A stretch of 64,000 nt of DNA from Sneathiella limimaris (GTDB taxonomy: Bacteria > Pseudomonadota > Alphaproteobacteria > Sneathiellales > Sneathiellaceae). How positions within the stretch are numbered: position 1 is the first letter of the stretch; each line of letters starts with the position of its first letter. This document shows positions 9,020 to 19,376 of the stretch, piece by piece. The DNA lies in NCBI RefSeq assembly GCF_012932565.1, contig NZ_JABBYJ010000001.1:248001-312000 (forward strand). The letters run 5' to 3'. Under the pieces are notes generated by a model. That model was given only the letters and a program-made list of their open reading frames with translations. It did not search any database and was not told the origin of the DNA. The translations under genes were made by a program, and so were the position numbers.

Positions 9020-10042
9020 TTAAGCGGCTTTTTTCAAATACTCACGACCAACTAGTTCTGCAATCTGCACAGTGTTTAGTGCTGCACCTTTTCTGAGGTT
9101 ATCAGACACACACCAAAGGTTGATTGCATTATCGACAGTGGAATCGTCCCGGATCCGAGAAATAAAAGTCGCATAGTCACCAACACATTCCACAGGTGTG
9201 ACATATCCGTTTTCTTCCGGATTATCGACAACCATGATGCCAGGTGCTTCTCGCAACAATTCCCGAGCCTCATCAGCAGACAAACTGTTTTCAAATTCGA
9301 TATTCACGCTTTCTGCGTGACCTACAAAAGTAGGGACCCGAACACATGTTGCATTCAACTTTATCGCAGGATCGATAATTTTCTTTGTTTCCACGGTCAT
9401 TTTCCACTCCTCTTTCGTGTAGCGGTCATCCATGAAAACGTCGATATGCGGAATTACGTTGAACGCAATCTGCTTTGTGAAGTTTGAAGGTGTTGGCTCA
9501 TCATGAACAAACATCCCTTTTGTCTGATTGAAAAGCTCTTCCATTGCTTCGTTCCCCGCGCCAGAAACAGACTGGTAGGTAGAAACAACAACGCGCTTGA
9601 TTTTAGCAGCATCGTGCAAAGGCTTCAGAGCAACAACCAACTGAGCTGTCGAACAGTTCGGGTTCGCGATAATGTTCTTTTTGGTATAACCCGCCGCCGC
9701 CTCTGGATTAACTTCAGGTACGATCAGCGGTACATCTGGGTCCATGCGATAGTGGCTTGAATTGTCGATAACAATACAACCCTGAGACGCGGCAATCGGC
9801 GCATATTTTGCGGACACAGAACCACCAGCAGAAAACAGTGCGAAATCGGTTCCTGTGAAATCAAAATCGTCCAGGTTCTGGACCGTCAACGTCTTGTCAC
9901 CGAACGAAACCTGTTTACCCACGGAACGCTTGGAAGCCAGTGCCGTGACTTTAGCAACCGGAAATTGGCGTTCTTCGAGAATATTCAGCATTTCGCGGCC
10001 GACATTACCAGTCGCACCGACAACAGCAACATTGTATCCCAT
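9020..10042 (-). CDS. asd: Aspartate-semialdehyde dehydrogenase
   Basis: This 340-residue enzyme reduces aspartyl phosphate to aspartate semialdehyde with NADPH, feeding the lysine/diaminopimelate, threonine and methionine pathways. The NADP-binding GATGNVG is at residues 9-15. The catalytic cysteine is C130 in IIANPNCSTAQ, and the SVSGAGNEAMEE block follows near residue 160. It sits downstream of leuB on the same strand, an arrangement common in alphaproteobacteria, and ends before a strong terminator. Confidence 0.97.
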   Translation of the reverse strand: MGYNVAVVGATGNVGREMLNILEERQFPVAKVTALASKRSVGKQVSFGDKTLTVQNLDDFDFTGTDFALFSAGGSVSAKYAPIAASQGCIVIDNSSHYRMDPDVPLIVPEVNPEAAAGYTKKNIIANPNCSTAQLVVALKPLHDAAKIKRVVVSTYQSVSGAGNEAMEELFNQTKGMFVHDEPTPSNFTKQIAFNVIPHIDVFMDDRYTKEEWKMTVETKKIIDPAIKLNATCVRVPTFVGHAESVNIEFENSLSADEARELLREAPGIMVVDNPEENGYVTPVECVGDYATFISRIRDDSTVDNAINLWCVSDNLRKGAALNTVQIAELVGREYLKKAA

Positions 10043-10126
10043 GATTTTGATCTTTCATTCACTTTCCCCATGGCGACCGGAATGATCACCATGGAATTTG
10101 GTTAAAATGCAAACCTGTAGATAGGG

Positions 10127-11239
10127 TTAGTTACTCAAACTATCAAGTTCACTAATAATGGCATCCCCCATTTCAGTGGTAGACACCATGTTCTTGCCTT
10201 CCGACATGATATCTGCAGTCCGAATGCCTTTTGCAAGAACGTTCTGAACCGCTTTCTCAACCAAGTCTGCCTCATCCGCCATGTCGAAGCTATAGCGCAG
10301 CGCCATGCCATAAGACAAAATAGTCGCAATCGGATTAGCTTTTCCCTGCCCCGCAATATCAGGAGCGGACCCATGTACAGGTTCATATAGGGCCTTACGA
10401 CGTCCGTGCTCGTCGACGTCACCAAGGGACGCGGAGGGTAACATACCAAGAGAGCCTGTCAACATGGCCGCACAATCCGACAAAATATCACCGAAAAGAT
10501 TATCAGTTACAATCACATCAAACTGCTTAGGCGCACGGACCAACTGCATAGCAGCATTGTCTGCATACATGTGGCTGAGCTCCACATCAGGAAACTCTTC
10601 GTCATGGATCTTTGTAACTTCTTCACGCCAAAGAACACCGCTCTCCATAACGTTTGCTTTTTCACTGGAAACCACACGGCCGTTCCGTTTTCGTGCCAAT
10701 TCAAAAGCGACACGCGCAACACGTTGAATTTCAGGTGTTGTATATACCTGAGTGTTAACGCCTTTGCGAATTCCGTTGCCCAGATCCTCAATACCACGCG
10801 GCTCACCAAAGTAAACGCCGCCTGTCAGTTCCCGAACGATCATAATGTCCAGACCACTGACCAATTCTGGTTTCAAGCTAGACGCATCAACAAGCGCATC
10901 AAAGCAAATTGCCGGACGCAGGTTGGCGTATAGCTCTAGGTCTTTGCGAAGACGCAAAAGGCCACGTTCTGGCTTAATAGAAAAATCCAGATTGTCCCAT
11001 TTTGGACCACCAACAGCGCCAAGAAGAACAGCATCTACATTTTGAGCTTTGTCCACAACCGCATCTGTAATCGGGATACCGTGCTTATCGATAGAAGATC
11101 CACCTACAAGATCTTCATCCACATCGAATTTTACCGCACGTTTATCTTCCATCCAATCCACGATACGACGGACTTCCGTCATTGCTTCCGGACCAATACC
11201 ATCACCAGGCAGGATCAGAAGTGACTTGTTAGACGCCAT
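10127..11239 (-). CDS. leuB: 3-isopropylmalate dehydrogenase
   Basis: This is the 370-residue NAD-dependent decarboxylating dehydrogenase of leucine synthesis. It opens with [17 protein letters not shown]. It has the [19 protein letters not shown] substrate-arginine block, [15 protein letters not shown], and the metal-binding [10 protein letters not shown] segment. Together with leuC and leuD upstream it completes the isopropylmalate branch. A short GC-rich hairpin-like sequence lies between leuD and leuB (about 11265-11290), with no T-run, so read-through is likely. Confidence 0.97.
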   Translation of the reverse strand: MASNKSLLILPGDGIGPEAMTEVRRIVDWMEDKRAVKFDVDEDLVGGSSIDKHGIPITDAVVDKAQNVDAVLLGAVGGPKWDNLDFSIKPERGLLRLRKDLELYANLRPAICFDALVDASSLKPELVSGLDIMIVRELTGGVYFGEPRGIEDLGNGIRKGVNTQVYTTPEIQRVARVAFELARKRNGRVVSSEKANVMESGVLWREEVTKIHDEEFPDVELSHMYADNAAMQLVRAPKQFDVIVTDNLFGDILSDCAAMLTGSLGMLPSASLGDVDEHGRRKALYEPVHGSAPDIAGQGKANPIATILSYGMALRYSFDMADEADLVEKAVQNVLAKGIRTADIMSEGKNMVSTTEMGDAIISELDSLSN

Positions 11240-11301
11240 TTTTTCTTCCTATTCTTTTAGTGCTAGGGTAGTGGGAGCCCCCTTAGGCCCCACCCATTAC
11301 T

Positions 11302-11916
11302 TTATTCGGCTTGCAACCAAGGCTGACTGAGTTTTTGCTTCTCTTCAAAGCTGTCTACCTTGTCCGCTTTTTGCAGCGTTAAACCAACCTCATCCAGCCC
11401 ATTGAGAAGGCAATGCTTACGGAAAGGGTCGATCTCGAAAGAAATAGTTCCCCCATCCGGGCCCTTGATTTCCTGGTTGGGAAGATCGACTGTCAGTGTC
11501 GCGTTGGATCCGCGGTCAGCATCATCCAAAAGCTTATCCAACTCTTCCTGGGAAACCTGGATAGGCAGAATACCGTTTTTAAAACAGTTGTTATAGAAGA
11601 TGTCCGCAAAAGAGGTGGAAATAACGCACCGGATGCCAAAATCAGCCAACGCCCAAGGCGCATGTTCCCGGCTGGAACCACACCCGAAGTTATCACCTGC
11701 TACAAGGATCTGAGATTGCCGGTAGGCCGGCTGGTTCAGGACAAAATCCTCAACCTCAGATCCATCATTGTTATAGCGCATTTCAGCAAACAGGTTCTTA
11801 CCAAGCCCAGCTCGCTGAATGGTTTTCAGGTACTGTTTTGGGATAATCATATCCGTGTCGATATTCACCAAAGGCATTGGCGCAGCTACACCGGAGAGAG
11901 TTGTAAATTTTTCCAT
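11302..11916 (-). CDS. leuD: 3-isopropylmalate dehydratase small subunit
   Basis: This 204-residue swivel-domain subunit pairs with LeuC to isomerise 2-isopropylmalate to 3-isopropylmalate. Family features are [18 protein letters not shown] near the N-terminus and [17 protein letters not shown] in the middle, which contributes to the substrate pocket. The length is typical. It follows leuC by 11 bases, so the two subunits are probably made in a balanced ratio from one message. Confidence 0.97.
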   Translation of the reverse strand: MEKFTTLSGVAAPMPLVNIDTDMIIPKQYLKTIQRAGLGKNLFAEMRYNNDGSEVEDFVLNQPAYRQSQILVAGDNFGCGSSREHAPWALADFGIRCVISTSFADIFYNNCFKNGILPIQVSQEELDKLLDDADRGSNATLTVDLPNQEIKGPDGGTISFEIDPFRKHCLLNGLDEVGLTLQKADKVDSFEEKQKLSQPWLQAE

Positions 11917-11927
11917 TGTTATCCCCC

Positions 11928-13334
11928 TTAACCCAATTCGCGAACGTCAGTTAGATGACCTGTAATTGCTGCAGCGGCAGCCATTGCAGGACTGACCAAA
12001 TGGGTCCGTCCACCACGTCCCTGGCGGCCTTCAAAGTTCCGGTTTGACGTTGAAGCACAACGATCACCTTCATCCAAACGGTCTGCATTCATGGCCAGAC
12101 ACATTGAACAACCAGGCTCCCGCCATTCAAACCCTGCTTCCACAAAGATCTTATCCAAACCTTCTTCTTCTGCTTGCAATTTCACAAGACCAGAGCCAGG
12201 AACGATAATGGCGTTTACACTGTCTTTGACCTTCTTGCCTTTAACAATTTCTGCAACGGCGCGCATGTCCTCAATACGGCCATTGGTGCAAGAGCCAACA
12301 AAGACATGATCCACAACGATATCTGTCAGTTTCATGCCAGCTTCCAGCCCCATGTATTTCAGGGATCGCTCTGCTGCAACCTGCTTACCACTGTCAGGGA
12401 AATCTTTTGGGAAAGGCACTGAAGCTGTAATCGGGAGCGCGTCTTCAGGGCTTGTCCCCCAAGTGACATAAGGAACAATTTCTGATGCTTCCAGAACAAC
12501 TTCCTTATCGAACACTGCACCTTCATCGGTGGTCAGTGTTTTCCAATAAGCAACAGCTTGTTCATACGCACCAGCTTTTGGCGCATAAGGACGGCCTTTG
12601 ATATATTCGAAGGTTGTGTCGTCCGGAGCGATCAACCCAGCCCGTGCACCAGCCTCGATCGTCAGGTTGCATAGGGTCATGCGACCTTCCATGGAAAGTG
12701 AGCGAACTGCCTCACCCGCGTATTCGATCACGCAACCTGTACCACCTGCGGTACCGATTTTGCCGATGATGGCCAAAGCCAAATCCTTTGCGGTAACACC
12801 AACGGGCAATTTCCCATTGACCAGCACCCGCATATTCATAGCTTTTTTCTGGATCAGTGTCTGGGTGGCAAGCACATGCTCCACTTCAGAAGTACCAATG
12901 CCATGAGCCAAGGCACCAAAAGCACCATGAGTAGAAGTGTGACTATCACCGCAGACGATTGTCATGCCAGGCAACGTCAACCCTTGCTCCGGACCAATGA
13001 TATGCACGATGCCGCGCCGATCATCTGTCATGGAGAAATAATTGACGCCGAATGCCTTAACGTTAGCTTCCAGTGTTTCAACCTGAAGCTTACTTTCCGG
13101 ATCAACAATCCCAAGGTGGAGATCCTTGGTTGGAACGTTATGGTCTGCAACTGCAAAAGTCGCATCTGGTCGACGGACTTTTCGCCCTGCTACCCGCAAA
13201 CCTTCAAAGGCCTGTGGACTGGTGACTTCATGGACAAGATGGCGATCAATGTATAGCAGGCTCGCACCATCGTCCTGCACATCAACCAAGTGACTGTCCC
13301 AAATTTTGTCATACAGGGTTTTCGCTGCACCCAT
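11928..13334 (-). CDS. leuC: 3-isopropylmalate dehydratase large subunit
   Basis: This 468-residue aconitase-family protein carries the catalytic 4Fe-4S cluster of isopropylmalate isomerase. The cluster cysteines are seen in [13 protein letters not shown] and in [11 protein letters not shown]. The N-terminal ADHNVPT and the [13 protein letters not shown] blocks are also intact. It is the first leu gene and begins about 107 bases after rplS. That gap contains an imperfect hairpin but no classic terminator for this strand and no obvious leucine-rich leader peptide. Confidence 0.97.
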   Translation of the reverse strand: MGAAKTLYDKIWDSHLVDVQDDGASLLYIDRHLVHEVTSPQAFEGLRVAGRKVRRPDATFAVADHNVPTKDLHLGIVDPESKLQVETLEANVKAFGVNYFSMTDDRRGIVHIIGPEQGLTLPGMTIVCGDSHTSTHGAFGALAHGIGTSEVEHVLATQTLIQKKAMNMRVLVNGKLPVGVTAKDLALAIIGKIGTAGGTGCVIEYAGEAVRSLSMEGRMTLCNLTIEAGARAGLIAPDDTTFEYIKGRPYAPKAGAYEQAVAYWKTLTTDEGAVFDKEVVLEASEIVPYVTWGTSPEDALPITASVPFPKDFPDSGKQVAAERSLKYMGLEAGMKLTDIVVDHVFVGSCTNGRIEDMRAVAEIVKGKKVKDSVNAIIVPGSGLVKLQAEEEGLDKIFVEAGFEWREPGCSMCLAMNADRLDEGDRCASTSNRNFEGRQGRGGRTHLVSPAMAAAAAITGHLTDVRELG

Positions 13335-13381
13335 TTCGTGTTCCTCTCTAGTCGGGATTTTATTTTGTTCTTAACAGGAAT

Positions 13382-13416
13382 ACCGGCACAGCCGATTGCC
13401 ATGCCGGTTCCTTTTT
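13382..13416. other. Hairpin in the rplS-leuC gap
   Basis: ACCGGCA and TGCCGGT form a 7-bp stem around a 13-base loop. A run of five T follows only on the plus strand, so as a terminator it would act on antisense transcripts and not on rplS. For the minus strand it is at most a processing or attenuation structure. Confidence 0.3.
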
Positions 13417-13441
13417 AACCAAAATCAGGGCGCCAGAAAAC

Positions 13442-13828
13442 TTATTCAGCAGCTTTCTTGACACCACGATCTTCGCGACGCTCGCGGATACGAGCTTTCT
13501 TACCACGAAGACCACGCAGGTAGTAAAGCTTAGAGCGGCGAACAATACCCTGGCGGACAACTTCAATTTTGTCGATCCGTGGAGAATATAGTGGGAATAC
13601 ACGCTCAACGCCTTCACCGTAGGAGATCTTACGAACAGTGAAGTTTGCATTGATACCACCGGAGTTCCGAGCGATACATACGCCTTCGAACACCTGGATA
13701 CGTTCACGAGTTCCCTCGACAACTTTCACATGCACCCGCAGAGTGTCACCGGGACGGAATTCCGGAGCCGGACGCTCAGCTGTCAGCTTTTCAATCTGCT
13801 CTTTCTCGAGCTGCTGGATTGTATTCAT
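13442..13828 (-). CDS. rplS: 50S ribosomal protein L19
   Basis: This protein of the 50S subunit lies at the 30S-50S interface. I place the start at [11 protein letters not shown] (128 residues), the usual L19 opening, with AAGGTG a few bases upstream. An in-frame ATG five codons earlier overlaps the trmD stop and is less likely. The core shows [20 protein letters not shown], the basic [15 protein letters not shown] block and a short C-terminal tail. It is the last gene of the classic rpsP-rimM-trmD-rplS operon. Confidence 0.96.
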   Translation of the reverse strand: MNTIQQLEKEQIEKLTAERPAPEFRPGDTLRVHVKVVEGTRERIQVFEGVCIARNSGGINANFTVRKISYGEGVERVFPLYSPRIDKIEVVRQGIVRRSKLYYLRGLRGKKARIRERREDRGVKKAAE

Positions 13829-13839
13829 AGCTTTCACCT

Positions 13840-14586
13840 TCATTTCAGTTTTTCATCCGACAGACGGTCCCATAGATCCGCCCGCCGTTGTTTCGTCAAC
13901 TCTTCGGAGCAGTGTTGCCGCCACTCCTTGATCTTTTCATGATGCCCAGATAGCAAAACCTCCGGGACTTCACGGCCTTCCCAGACCGCAGGCCGGGTAT
14001 AATGGGAATATTCCAACAACCCGGTCTCAAAACTCTCATCTTCAAGGGACGATTGGTTCCCAGTCACGCCTGGTAATAATCGAACCACTGCATCCAGCAT
14101 CGCCATCGCAGCAATCTCTCCGCCTGAAAGTATGAAATCCCCTAAGGAAACTTCTTCCAACTCCCGGGCTTCGATAACCCTTTGATCAATGCCTTCAAAG
14201 CGCCCACAAAGCAGGATTACTCCTGGTCCTTCAGCGACTTCCCTTATCAGAGACTGGTCCATAACCCGTCCCCGAGGGCTGAAATACATCAATCTTTTAT
14301 CGCCACCGGAAGCGACTTTTGCCGCATCAATGGCGTTACCCAAAACATCTGGCCTCATCACCATGCCGGCACCGCCCCCAAAAGGACTGTCATCCACCGT
14401 ATGGTGTTTACCGACTGAATAGTCCCGGATATTGGTCACCTGCAATTCCCAGGCTCCCGTTTCCAGTCCTCGGCCAGCCAACGACTGCCCCAACGGACCC
14501 GGAAACATATCCGGAAAAAGAGTAAGAACATGAGCCTTCCAAGACCCGCGATCTTCCTCTTTACATTCAGTGTCGCGCGACAACAT
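13840..14586 (-). CDS. trmD: tRNA (guanine-N1)-methyltransferase
   Basis: TrmD is a knotted SPOUT methyltransferase that makes m1G37 in tRNAs and prevents +1 frameshifting. The 248-residue product has the family's [10 protein letters not shown] opening, the [17 protein letters not shown] block, the RFEGIDQRV segment and the knot-region [19 protein letters not shown]. Its N-terminus carries about 16 extra residues before the usual start. The upstream ATG has a GGAG sequence some 12 bases away, so the exact start is uncertain. It lies between rimM and rplS. Confidence 0.95.
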   Translation of the reverse strand: MLSRDTECKEEDRGSWKAHVLTLFPDMFPGPLGQSLAGRGLETGAWELQVTNIRDYSVGKHHTVDDSPFGGGAGMVMRPDVLGNAIDAAKVASGGDKRLMYFSPRGRVMDQSLIREVAEGPGVILLCGRFEGIDQRVIEARELEEVSLGDFILSGGEIAAMAMLDAVVRLLPGVTGNQSSLEDESFETGLLEYSHYTRPAVWEGREVPEVLLSGHHEKIKEWRQHCSEELTKQRRADLWDRLSDEKLK

Positions 14587-14601
14587 CTTCGTCTTGCGCT
14601 C

Positions 14602-15165
14602 CTACCGACTTCCGTCTGAACTCTCTGCAGGTTCCTTATCAGGGACCTCAAAGAAATCATCCGGCAAATTCACCACGATATGCCCTTTTTCCAGATCAAC
14701 GACCGGCACCATTTCCTTGGTAAAGGGTACCAGAACACTGGATTTTTTCCCTTTTCCCTCTGGCACGATCTCCAGAATGTCCCCACCACCGAAATCATTC
14801 AGTCTCAGGATACGACCAAATCGGTTTCCGTCTTCATTAATCACATCCAACCCCACAAGGTCAGTGTGATAGAAGGCATCTTCCTCTTCAATCTCAGGTA
14901 ACCTGTCTCGCGGAACATAAAGCTCTTGCCCTTTTAGGGCTTCTGCCTGATTGCGATCTGTTACCCCTTTAATCCGGATAACCGGCTGGGACTTTGACAT
15001 ACCCACCAGCGAAACATCAAAAGTCGTTTCACCGGTTTTATTTTCCAGCGGACCATACGCTGCGATATCTTCAGGGAATTCCGTAAAGGATTTGACCTTT
15101 AACTCGCCCCTAATGCCTTTTGCGCCAGTAATAACGCCGAGCAGCAGTCGGTCCGACTGTGACAT
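14602..15165 (-). CDS. rimM: 16S rRNA processing protein RimM
   Basis: RimM is a ribosome-maturation factor acting on the 30S head together with S19. The 187-residue protein has the N-terminal barrel (LLLGVITGAKGIRGELKVKS), a linker containing LKGQELYVPR, and a C-terminal PRC-barrel (FYHTDLVGLDV through VPFTKEMVPVVDLEKGHIVV). The C-terminal tail is acidic and of low complexity. It is 12 bases downstream of rpsP and 15 bases upstream of trmD. Confidence 0.95.
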   Translation of the reverse strand: MSQSDRLLLGVITGAKGIRGELKVKSFTEFPEDIAAYGPLENKTGETTFDVSLVGMSKSQPVIRIKGVTDRNQAEALKGQELYVPRDRLPEIEEEDAFYHTDLVGLDVINEDGNRFGRILRLNDFGGGDILEIVPEGKGKKSSVLVPFTKEMVPVVDLEKGHIVVNLPDDFFEVPDKEPAESSDGSR

Positions 15166-15177
15166 ACCAGATAACCC

Positions 15178-15609
15178 TTAAGCTTCAGCCTTTTCTTCAG
15201 CAGCTTCTTCTGCTGGAGCTTCCTCTGCAGCAGCAGCTTCGGCTTTTGCAGCTTCGGCAGCTTCAGCAGCTTCACGAGCAGCTTCTTCAGCTTCACGCAG
15301 ACGCTCCTGAGCTTTAGCTTTTGGCTTAGCTTTGTTTGGATTATTGCGCTCAACTTTTTCGGAGATTCCAGCTTCAGCCAGGAATTTTTGAACCCGATCT
15401 GTTGGCTGCGCGCCAGTTCCGAGCCAATGCTTGATCCGCTCTTCATCCAGCTTAACCCGTTCGCCGCTGTCTTTTGCCAGCATTGGGTTGTATGTACCTA
15501 CGATTTCAATATACCGACCATCACGAGGGCTACGGACGTCTGCAACTACGATACGGTAGAAGGGACGTTTCTTAGCACCCTGACGGGTAAGGCGAATTTT
15601 CAGTGCCAT
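15178..15609 (-). CDS. rpsP: 30S ribosomal protein S16 with Ala/Glu-rich tail
   Basis: The first 80 or so residues are a standard S16 ([20 protein letters not shown], then [12 protein letters not shown] and [16 protein letters not shown]). The protein then continues for about 60 residues in a low-complexity tail of Ala, Glu and Lys that should form a long charged helix, giving 143 residues against 82 in E. coli. Such tails are common in alphaproteobacterial S16 and vary in length. It heads the rpsP-rimM-trmD-rplS operon, 35 bases after ffh. Confidence 0.97.
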   Translation of the reverse strand: MALKIRLTRQGAKKRPFYRIVVADVRSPRDGRYIEIVGTYNPMLAKDSGERVKLDEERIKHWLGTGAQPTDRVQKFLAEAGISEKVERNNPNKAKPKAKAQERLREAEEAAREAAEAAEAAKAEAAAAEEAPAEEAAEEKAEA

Positions 15610-15644
15610 AGTTAAACTTCTCTCTCTTCAGTAAAATACTGTCT

Positions 15645-17006
15645 TTAAAATTTCATACCTGGGGGAAGAAGGCCTTGCATGCCGCCACGCATGACGCCTT
15701 TATTGCCAAGCTTCTTCACCTTTTTCATCATTGACGCCATCTGTTTGTGCTGTTTAAGCAACCGATTAACGTCCTGAACGGACATTCCGGCACCAGCCGC
15801 AATGCGTCGCTTGCGAGATGCCGCTATGATTTGAGGATTCCGGCGCTCTTTTGGCGTCATGGATTCCACAATCGCAATCTGTCTTTTCAGCAGCTTGTCA
15901 TCCAGGTTTGCACCTTCGAGCTGCTTTTTCATCTTACCAACGCCGGGCAACATACCAACAAGGCTGTTCATCCCGCCCATTTTCAGCATTTGCCTTAGCT
16001 GGCCTGCCAGATCGTCCAAATCGAACTGGCCTTTTTGCATCTTCTTGGCGAGGCGATCTGCTTCGTCTTTTTCGATCAGTTCGGAGGCTTTTTCCACCAG
16101 CGATACAACATCGCCCATACCAAGAATTCGGTTTGCCAACCGATCCGGGTGGAATGCTTCCAGCGCATCCAGTTTTTCACCAGTACCCAACAACTTGATC
16201 GGGCAACCTGTGACTTCCCTCATGGAAAGTGCAGCGCCGCCGCGGCCGTCGCCGTCGATTCTGGTCATGACCACACCGGTTACATCAACCCGCTCTTTAA
16301 ACTGCTGCGCAACATTGACTGCGTCCTGACCAGTCAAGCTGTCTACAACCAAAAGAGTTTCTGTTGGTGCGGAGATCTCATGGACAGCCTTCATTTCGGC
16401 CATCAATTGCTCATCGACATGCAAGCGGCCGGCGGTATCCAACATAACGACGTCGAAACCTTGCAGTTTGGCTGACTGAAGCGCCCGCTTGGCAATTTCG
16501 ACAGGCTGCTGTCCTTCAACAATCGGCAGTGTGGTGATGTCAGTTTGCTCACCCAGAACACGCAGCTGCTCCTGAGCAGCTGGACGGCGGACGTCAAGAG
16601 ACGCCATCATCACTTTCTTACCCTTTTTCTCGGTAAGATATTTGGCGATCTTGGCGGTAGATGTCGTTTTACCAGAACCTTGCAGACCAACCATCATGAA
16701 GACAACCGGTGGCACCGCCAGCAGGTTTAGTTCCTGCGATTCGGACCCGAGAGTTTCAACAAGCTGATCATGGACCACCTTGATGACCATTTGGCCAGGG
16801 TTGATGGATTTGAGGACTTCTGTGCCAACTGCTTTGGTTTTGGCTTTCTTGATAAAACTTTTAACAACAGGCAGTGCAACATCAGCTTCCAACAAGGCCA
16901 CGCGGACTTCGCGCATAACCTCATTGACGTCTGCTTCCGTAAGGGCGCCCCGCTTGGTCAATTTGCCAAGTACGTCGCCTAGTCTGCCCGTCAGATTTTC
17001 AAACAT
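15645..17006 (-). CDS. ffh: Signal recognition particle protein Ffh
   Basis: Ffh is the SRP GTPase that binds signal sequences and SRP RNA and hands nascent membrane proteins to FtsY. The 453-residue protein shows the N domain, the G1 loop GLQGSGKTT (107-115), the DTAGR motif, and TRIDGDGRGGAALS. The methionine-rich M domain carries the RNA-binding segment (MTPKERRNP, SRKRRIAAGAG) and ends in a Gly/Met-rich tail. Its receptor gene ftsY is about 2.4 kb away, divergently oriented. Confidence 0.97.
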   Translation of the reverse strand: MFENLTGRLGDVLGKLTKRGALTEADVNEVMREVRVALLEADVALPVVKSFIKKAKTKAVGTEVLKSINPGQMVIKVVHDQLVETLGSESQELNLLAVPPVVFMMVGLQGSGKTTSTAKIAKYLTEKKGKKVMMASLDVRRPAAQEQLRVLGEQTDITTLPIVEGQQPVEIAKRALQSAKLQGFDVVMLDTAGRLHVDEQLMAEMKAVHEISAPTETLLVVDSLTGQDAVNVAQQFKERVDVTGVVMTRIDGDGRGGAALSMREVTGCPIKLLGTGEKLDALEAFHPDRLANRILGMGDVVSLVEKASELIEKDEADRLAKKMQKGQFDLDDLAGQLRQMLKMGGMNSLVGMLPGVGKMKKQLEGANLDDKLLKRQIAIVESMTPKERRNPQIIAASRKRRIAAGAGMSVQDVNRLLKQHKQMASMMKKVKKLGNKGVMRGGMQGLLPPGMKF

Positions 17007-17265
17007 TCAGTTAAAACCTGTGTTTCATCAATCAGTTAAATTCGTTACCAAGCCTCAAAAAAGAGCTAAAATCCATACAACGCAAAAAGCGCCAGTGCAC
17101 GAAACTCGTGGACTGACGGGTACCTTATACGGCACGGATTTATAACACTCATTTGAGCTGAGTGCGGTGAAATAGCCATAGAGGAGGGGAAGAGTCAAGT
17201 TTTTCCGCGCAGTTTCCATAACTATTAACTGGACCCAAGCCACAATAACCCCTATATCGCGCGAT

Positions 17266-18105
17266 ATGGAACAAGTCGCTTTTAAAAAAATGCATGGGCT
17301 CGGCAATGACTTTGTCATCATCGATGGACGTGAAAACGATCCAAAACTGACCCCTGCCAATTTGCGAGCGATCGGTGATCGGCACAGAGGAGTTGGTTAT
17401 GACCAACTTGTTGTCCTGGAACCAACCGAAGCTGCTGATGTTTTTATGCGGATATACAACTCCGATGGGACAGAGGCTGAAGCTTGTGGCAATGCGACCC
17501 GTTGTGTCGCCCATCTTATGATGCAGGAAACCAATTCCGACTCTGTTGTGATTGAAACTGTGGCTGGCTATCTAAAAGGAACCAAGGGATCCAATGCCCC
17601 TATTGTTATTGATATGGGCAAACCGCGTCTTAACTGGCAAGCCATTCCTTTGGCCCGTGAGGAAGACACCGATCATGTGTCGATCGCCGCAGGCCCCCTC
17701 AGCGATCCGGTTGCAGTCAATATGGGTAATCCTCATCTAGTCTTTTTTACAGATGATGCTGAAAGCATTGATTTGGAAAAATGGGGTCCCATTCTGGAGC
17801 ATGATCCACTTTTGCCAGCCAAAGCCAATATCAGCGTAGTCAGTCAAAATACGGATAGTTCCCTTCGTCTTCGGGTATGGGAACGGGGCGTTGGAATTAC
17901 TTTAGCTTGTGGATCAGCTGCTTGCGCAACAATTGTCGCCGCTACCCGTAGAGGATTAGTGGACCGCAAAGCAACAGTTCACTTGAATGGCGGCCCTCTG
18001 CTGATGGAATGGCGTGAGGACGACCATGTTCTGATGGGCGGTGATATCGCCTATTCCTTTGAGGGTATTTTGAACCCTACCCTGCTGGAAGGAGCAGAAC
18101 AATGA
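17266..18105 (+). CDS. dapF: Diaminopimelate epimerase
   Basis: This cofactor-independent epimerase converts LL- to meso-diaminopimelate for lysine and peptidoglycan. The 279-residue protein opens with FKKMHGLGNDFVIID. It has the two catalytic cysteines, C74 in ACGNATRC and C215 in TLACGSAAC. The latter motif reads ACGSA instead of the more common ACGTG or ACGSG. The 259-base gap to ffh should hold divergent promoters. I saw no strong Shine-Dalgarno before the chosen ATG, but the position fits the family. It overlaps mtaB by 4 bases. Confidence 0.96.
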   Translation: MEQVAFKKMHGLGNDFVIIDGRENDPKLTPANLRAIGDRHRGVGYDQLVVLEPTEAADVFMRIYNSDGTEAEACGNATRCVAHLMMQETNSDSVVIETVAGYLKGTKGSNAPIVIDMGKPRLNWQAIPLAREEDTDHVSIAAGPLSDPVAVNMGNPHLVFFTDDAESIDLEKWGPILEHDPLLPAKANISVVSQNTDSSLRLRVWERGVGITLACGSAACATIVAATRRGLVDRKATVHLNGGPLLMEWREDDHVLMGGDIAYSFEGILNPTLLEGAEQ

Positions 18106-19376
18106 GTTCAGGTCCTTTAAAACAGCCCGAGATAGTCACCTTCGGATGTCGACTTAATACCTATGAATCTGAGGTTATGCGCGGACATGCCACAGCAGCG
18201 GGTCTAAATAACGCAGTAATCATAAATACCTGTGCCGTTACGAACGAAGCCGAAAGACAGGCCCGTCAAGCGATCAGAAAAGCAAGACGGGATCATCCTG
18301 ACGCAAAAATTATTGTAACAGGATGCGCTGCCCAGACTAATCCCGATCAGTTTCAGGAAATGACTGAGGTGGATCAGATCCTTGGTAACCTGGAAAAACT
18401 GGAACCGGAATCCTTTGGCCTTGAGGCTGCGGAGAGAGTTCAGGTGAATGACATCATGTCTGCAACTGAGACCGCCAGCCACCTTTTAGAAGGTTTTGAG
18501 GGGCGCGCGCGCGCTTTTCTACAAATTCAAAATGGGTGTAATCATCGCTGCACTTTCTGCATTATTCCTTATGGCCGCGGCAACAGTAGATCAGTGCCCC
18601 TTGGTGCCATCGTTGAGCAAGCCCGAAGTCTAACCGAAAATGGTTATCAGGAATTTGTACTAACAGGCGTGGACATCACAGCCTATGGGGAGGATCTTCC
18701 GGGCACCCCAACCCTAGGGCAAATGTGCCGCCGATTGCTGGCTGCTGTTCCAGATATCAAACGCCTTCGGCTCTCCTCCCTCGATCCAGTAGAGATCGAT
18801 GAAGATCTTTGGCGCCTGATCGAAAAAGAAAAACGATTAATGCCACACCTGCATATTAGTCTGCAGGCGGGTGACGATATGGTTCTAAAGCGGATGAAGC
18901 GCCGACATTTACGTCAGGATGTTTACGATTTTGTCGAAAAAGCACGTAGCTTAAGGCCTGATGTGGTTTTTGGAGCGGATATCATTGCGGGCTTCCCAAC
19001 CGAAACTGATGAAATGGCTGAGAATAGTCGCCTGCTACTGGAAGAATGCGACATAACTTACGCACATGTTTTCCCATATTCAGAGCGTCCCGGAACTCCA
19101 GCGGCTAAAATGCCTCAAGTTCCTGGAAACATTCGAAAGGAGCGCGCAGCTACCCTTCGTGCAGTTGGTGAGGAAAATCTCGCACGTCACCTGAACAGTC
19201 TCGTGGGCCAAAAATTACCGGTCCTTGCCGAAAATGAAACAACTGGCCGAACTGAAACATATGCTCCAGTAAAATTTGATTTCACTGCAGAACCAGGTAC
19301 GATCTTTGACGTTATGATTACAGGCAGCGATGGTCAGAAGCTGCATGCAAATCTTGAGGTAGCTAAAGCTTTATGA
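18102..19376 (+). CDS. mtaB: tRNA t6A37 methylthiotransferase MtaB
   Basis: MtaB is a radical-SAM enzyme that converts t6A37 to ms2t6A in tRNAs. The 424-residue product has the N-terminal UPF0004 domain with cysteines C16 (FGCRLNTYESE), C44 (NTCAVTNEAE) and C75 (VTGCAAQ), which bind the auxiliary cluster. The radical-SAM triad is C146, C150 and C153 (CNHRCTFC), and a TRAM-like C-terminus follows. The FGCRLN signature favours MtaB over MiaB. ATGA-type overlaps with dapF and ftsY indicate translational coupling. Confidence 0.93.
   Translation: MSSGPLKQPEIVTFGCRLNTYESEVMRGHATAAGLNNAVIINTCAVTNEAERQARQAIRKARRDHPDAKIIVTGCAAQTNPDQFQEMTEVDQILGNLEKLEPESFGLEAAERVQVNDIMSATETASHLLEGFEGRARAFLQIQNGCNHRCTFCIIPYGRGNSRSVPLGAIVEQARSLTENGYQEFVLTGVDITAYGEDLPGTPTLGQMCRRLLAAVPDIKRLRLSSLDPVEIDEDLWRLIEKEKRLMPHLHISLQAGDDMVLKRMKRRHLRQDVYDFVEKARSLRPDVVFGADIIAGFPTETDEMAENSRLLLEECDITYAHVFPYSERPGTPAAKMPQVPGNIRKERAATLRAVGEENLARHLNSLVGQKLPVLAENETTGRTETYAPVKFDFTAEPGTIFDVMITGSDGQKLHANLEVAKAL

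Noticed and set aside
13382-13416. Leucine attenuator before leuC
   Set aside because: The hairpin has no minus-strand T-run, and no short leader ORF rich in leucine codons is visible.
15099-15446. A Lys/Leu-rich minus-strand ORF of 115 codons
   Set aside because: It is a shifted frame of the repetitive Ala/Glu tail of rpsP, and its composition is the frame-shift image of GCA/GCT/GAA-type codons.
15178-15609. S16 tail as an unusual fusion
   Set aside because: Long Ala/Glu tails on S16 are common in alphaproteobacteria and no extra domain is recognisable.
17149-17514. A 121-codon minus-strand ORF across the dapF start
   Set aside because: It lies opposite the well-supported dapF and shows no family motif.
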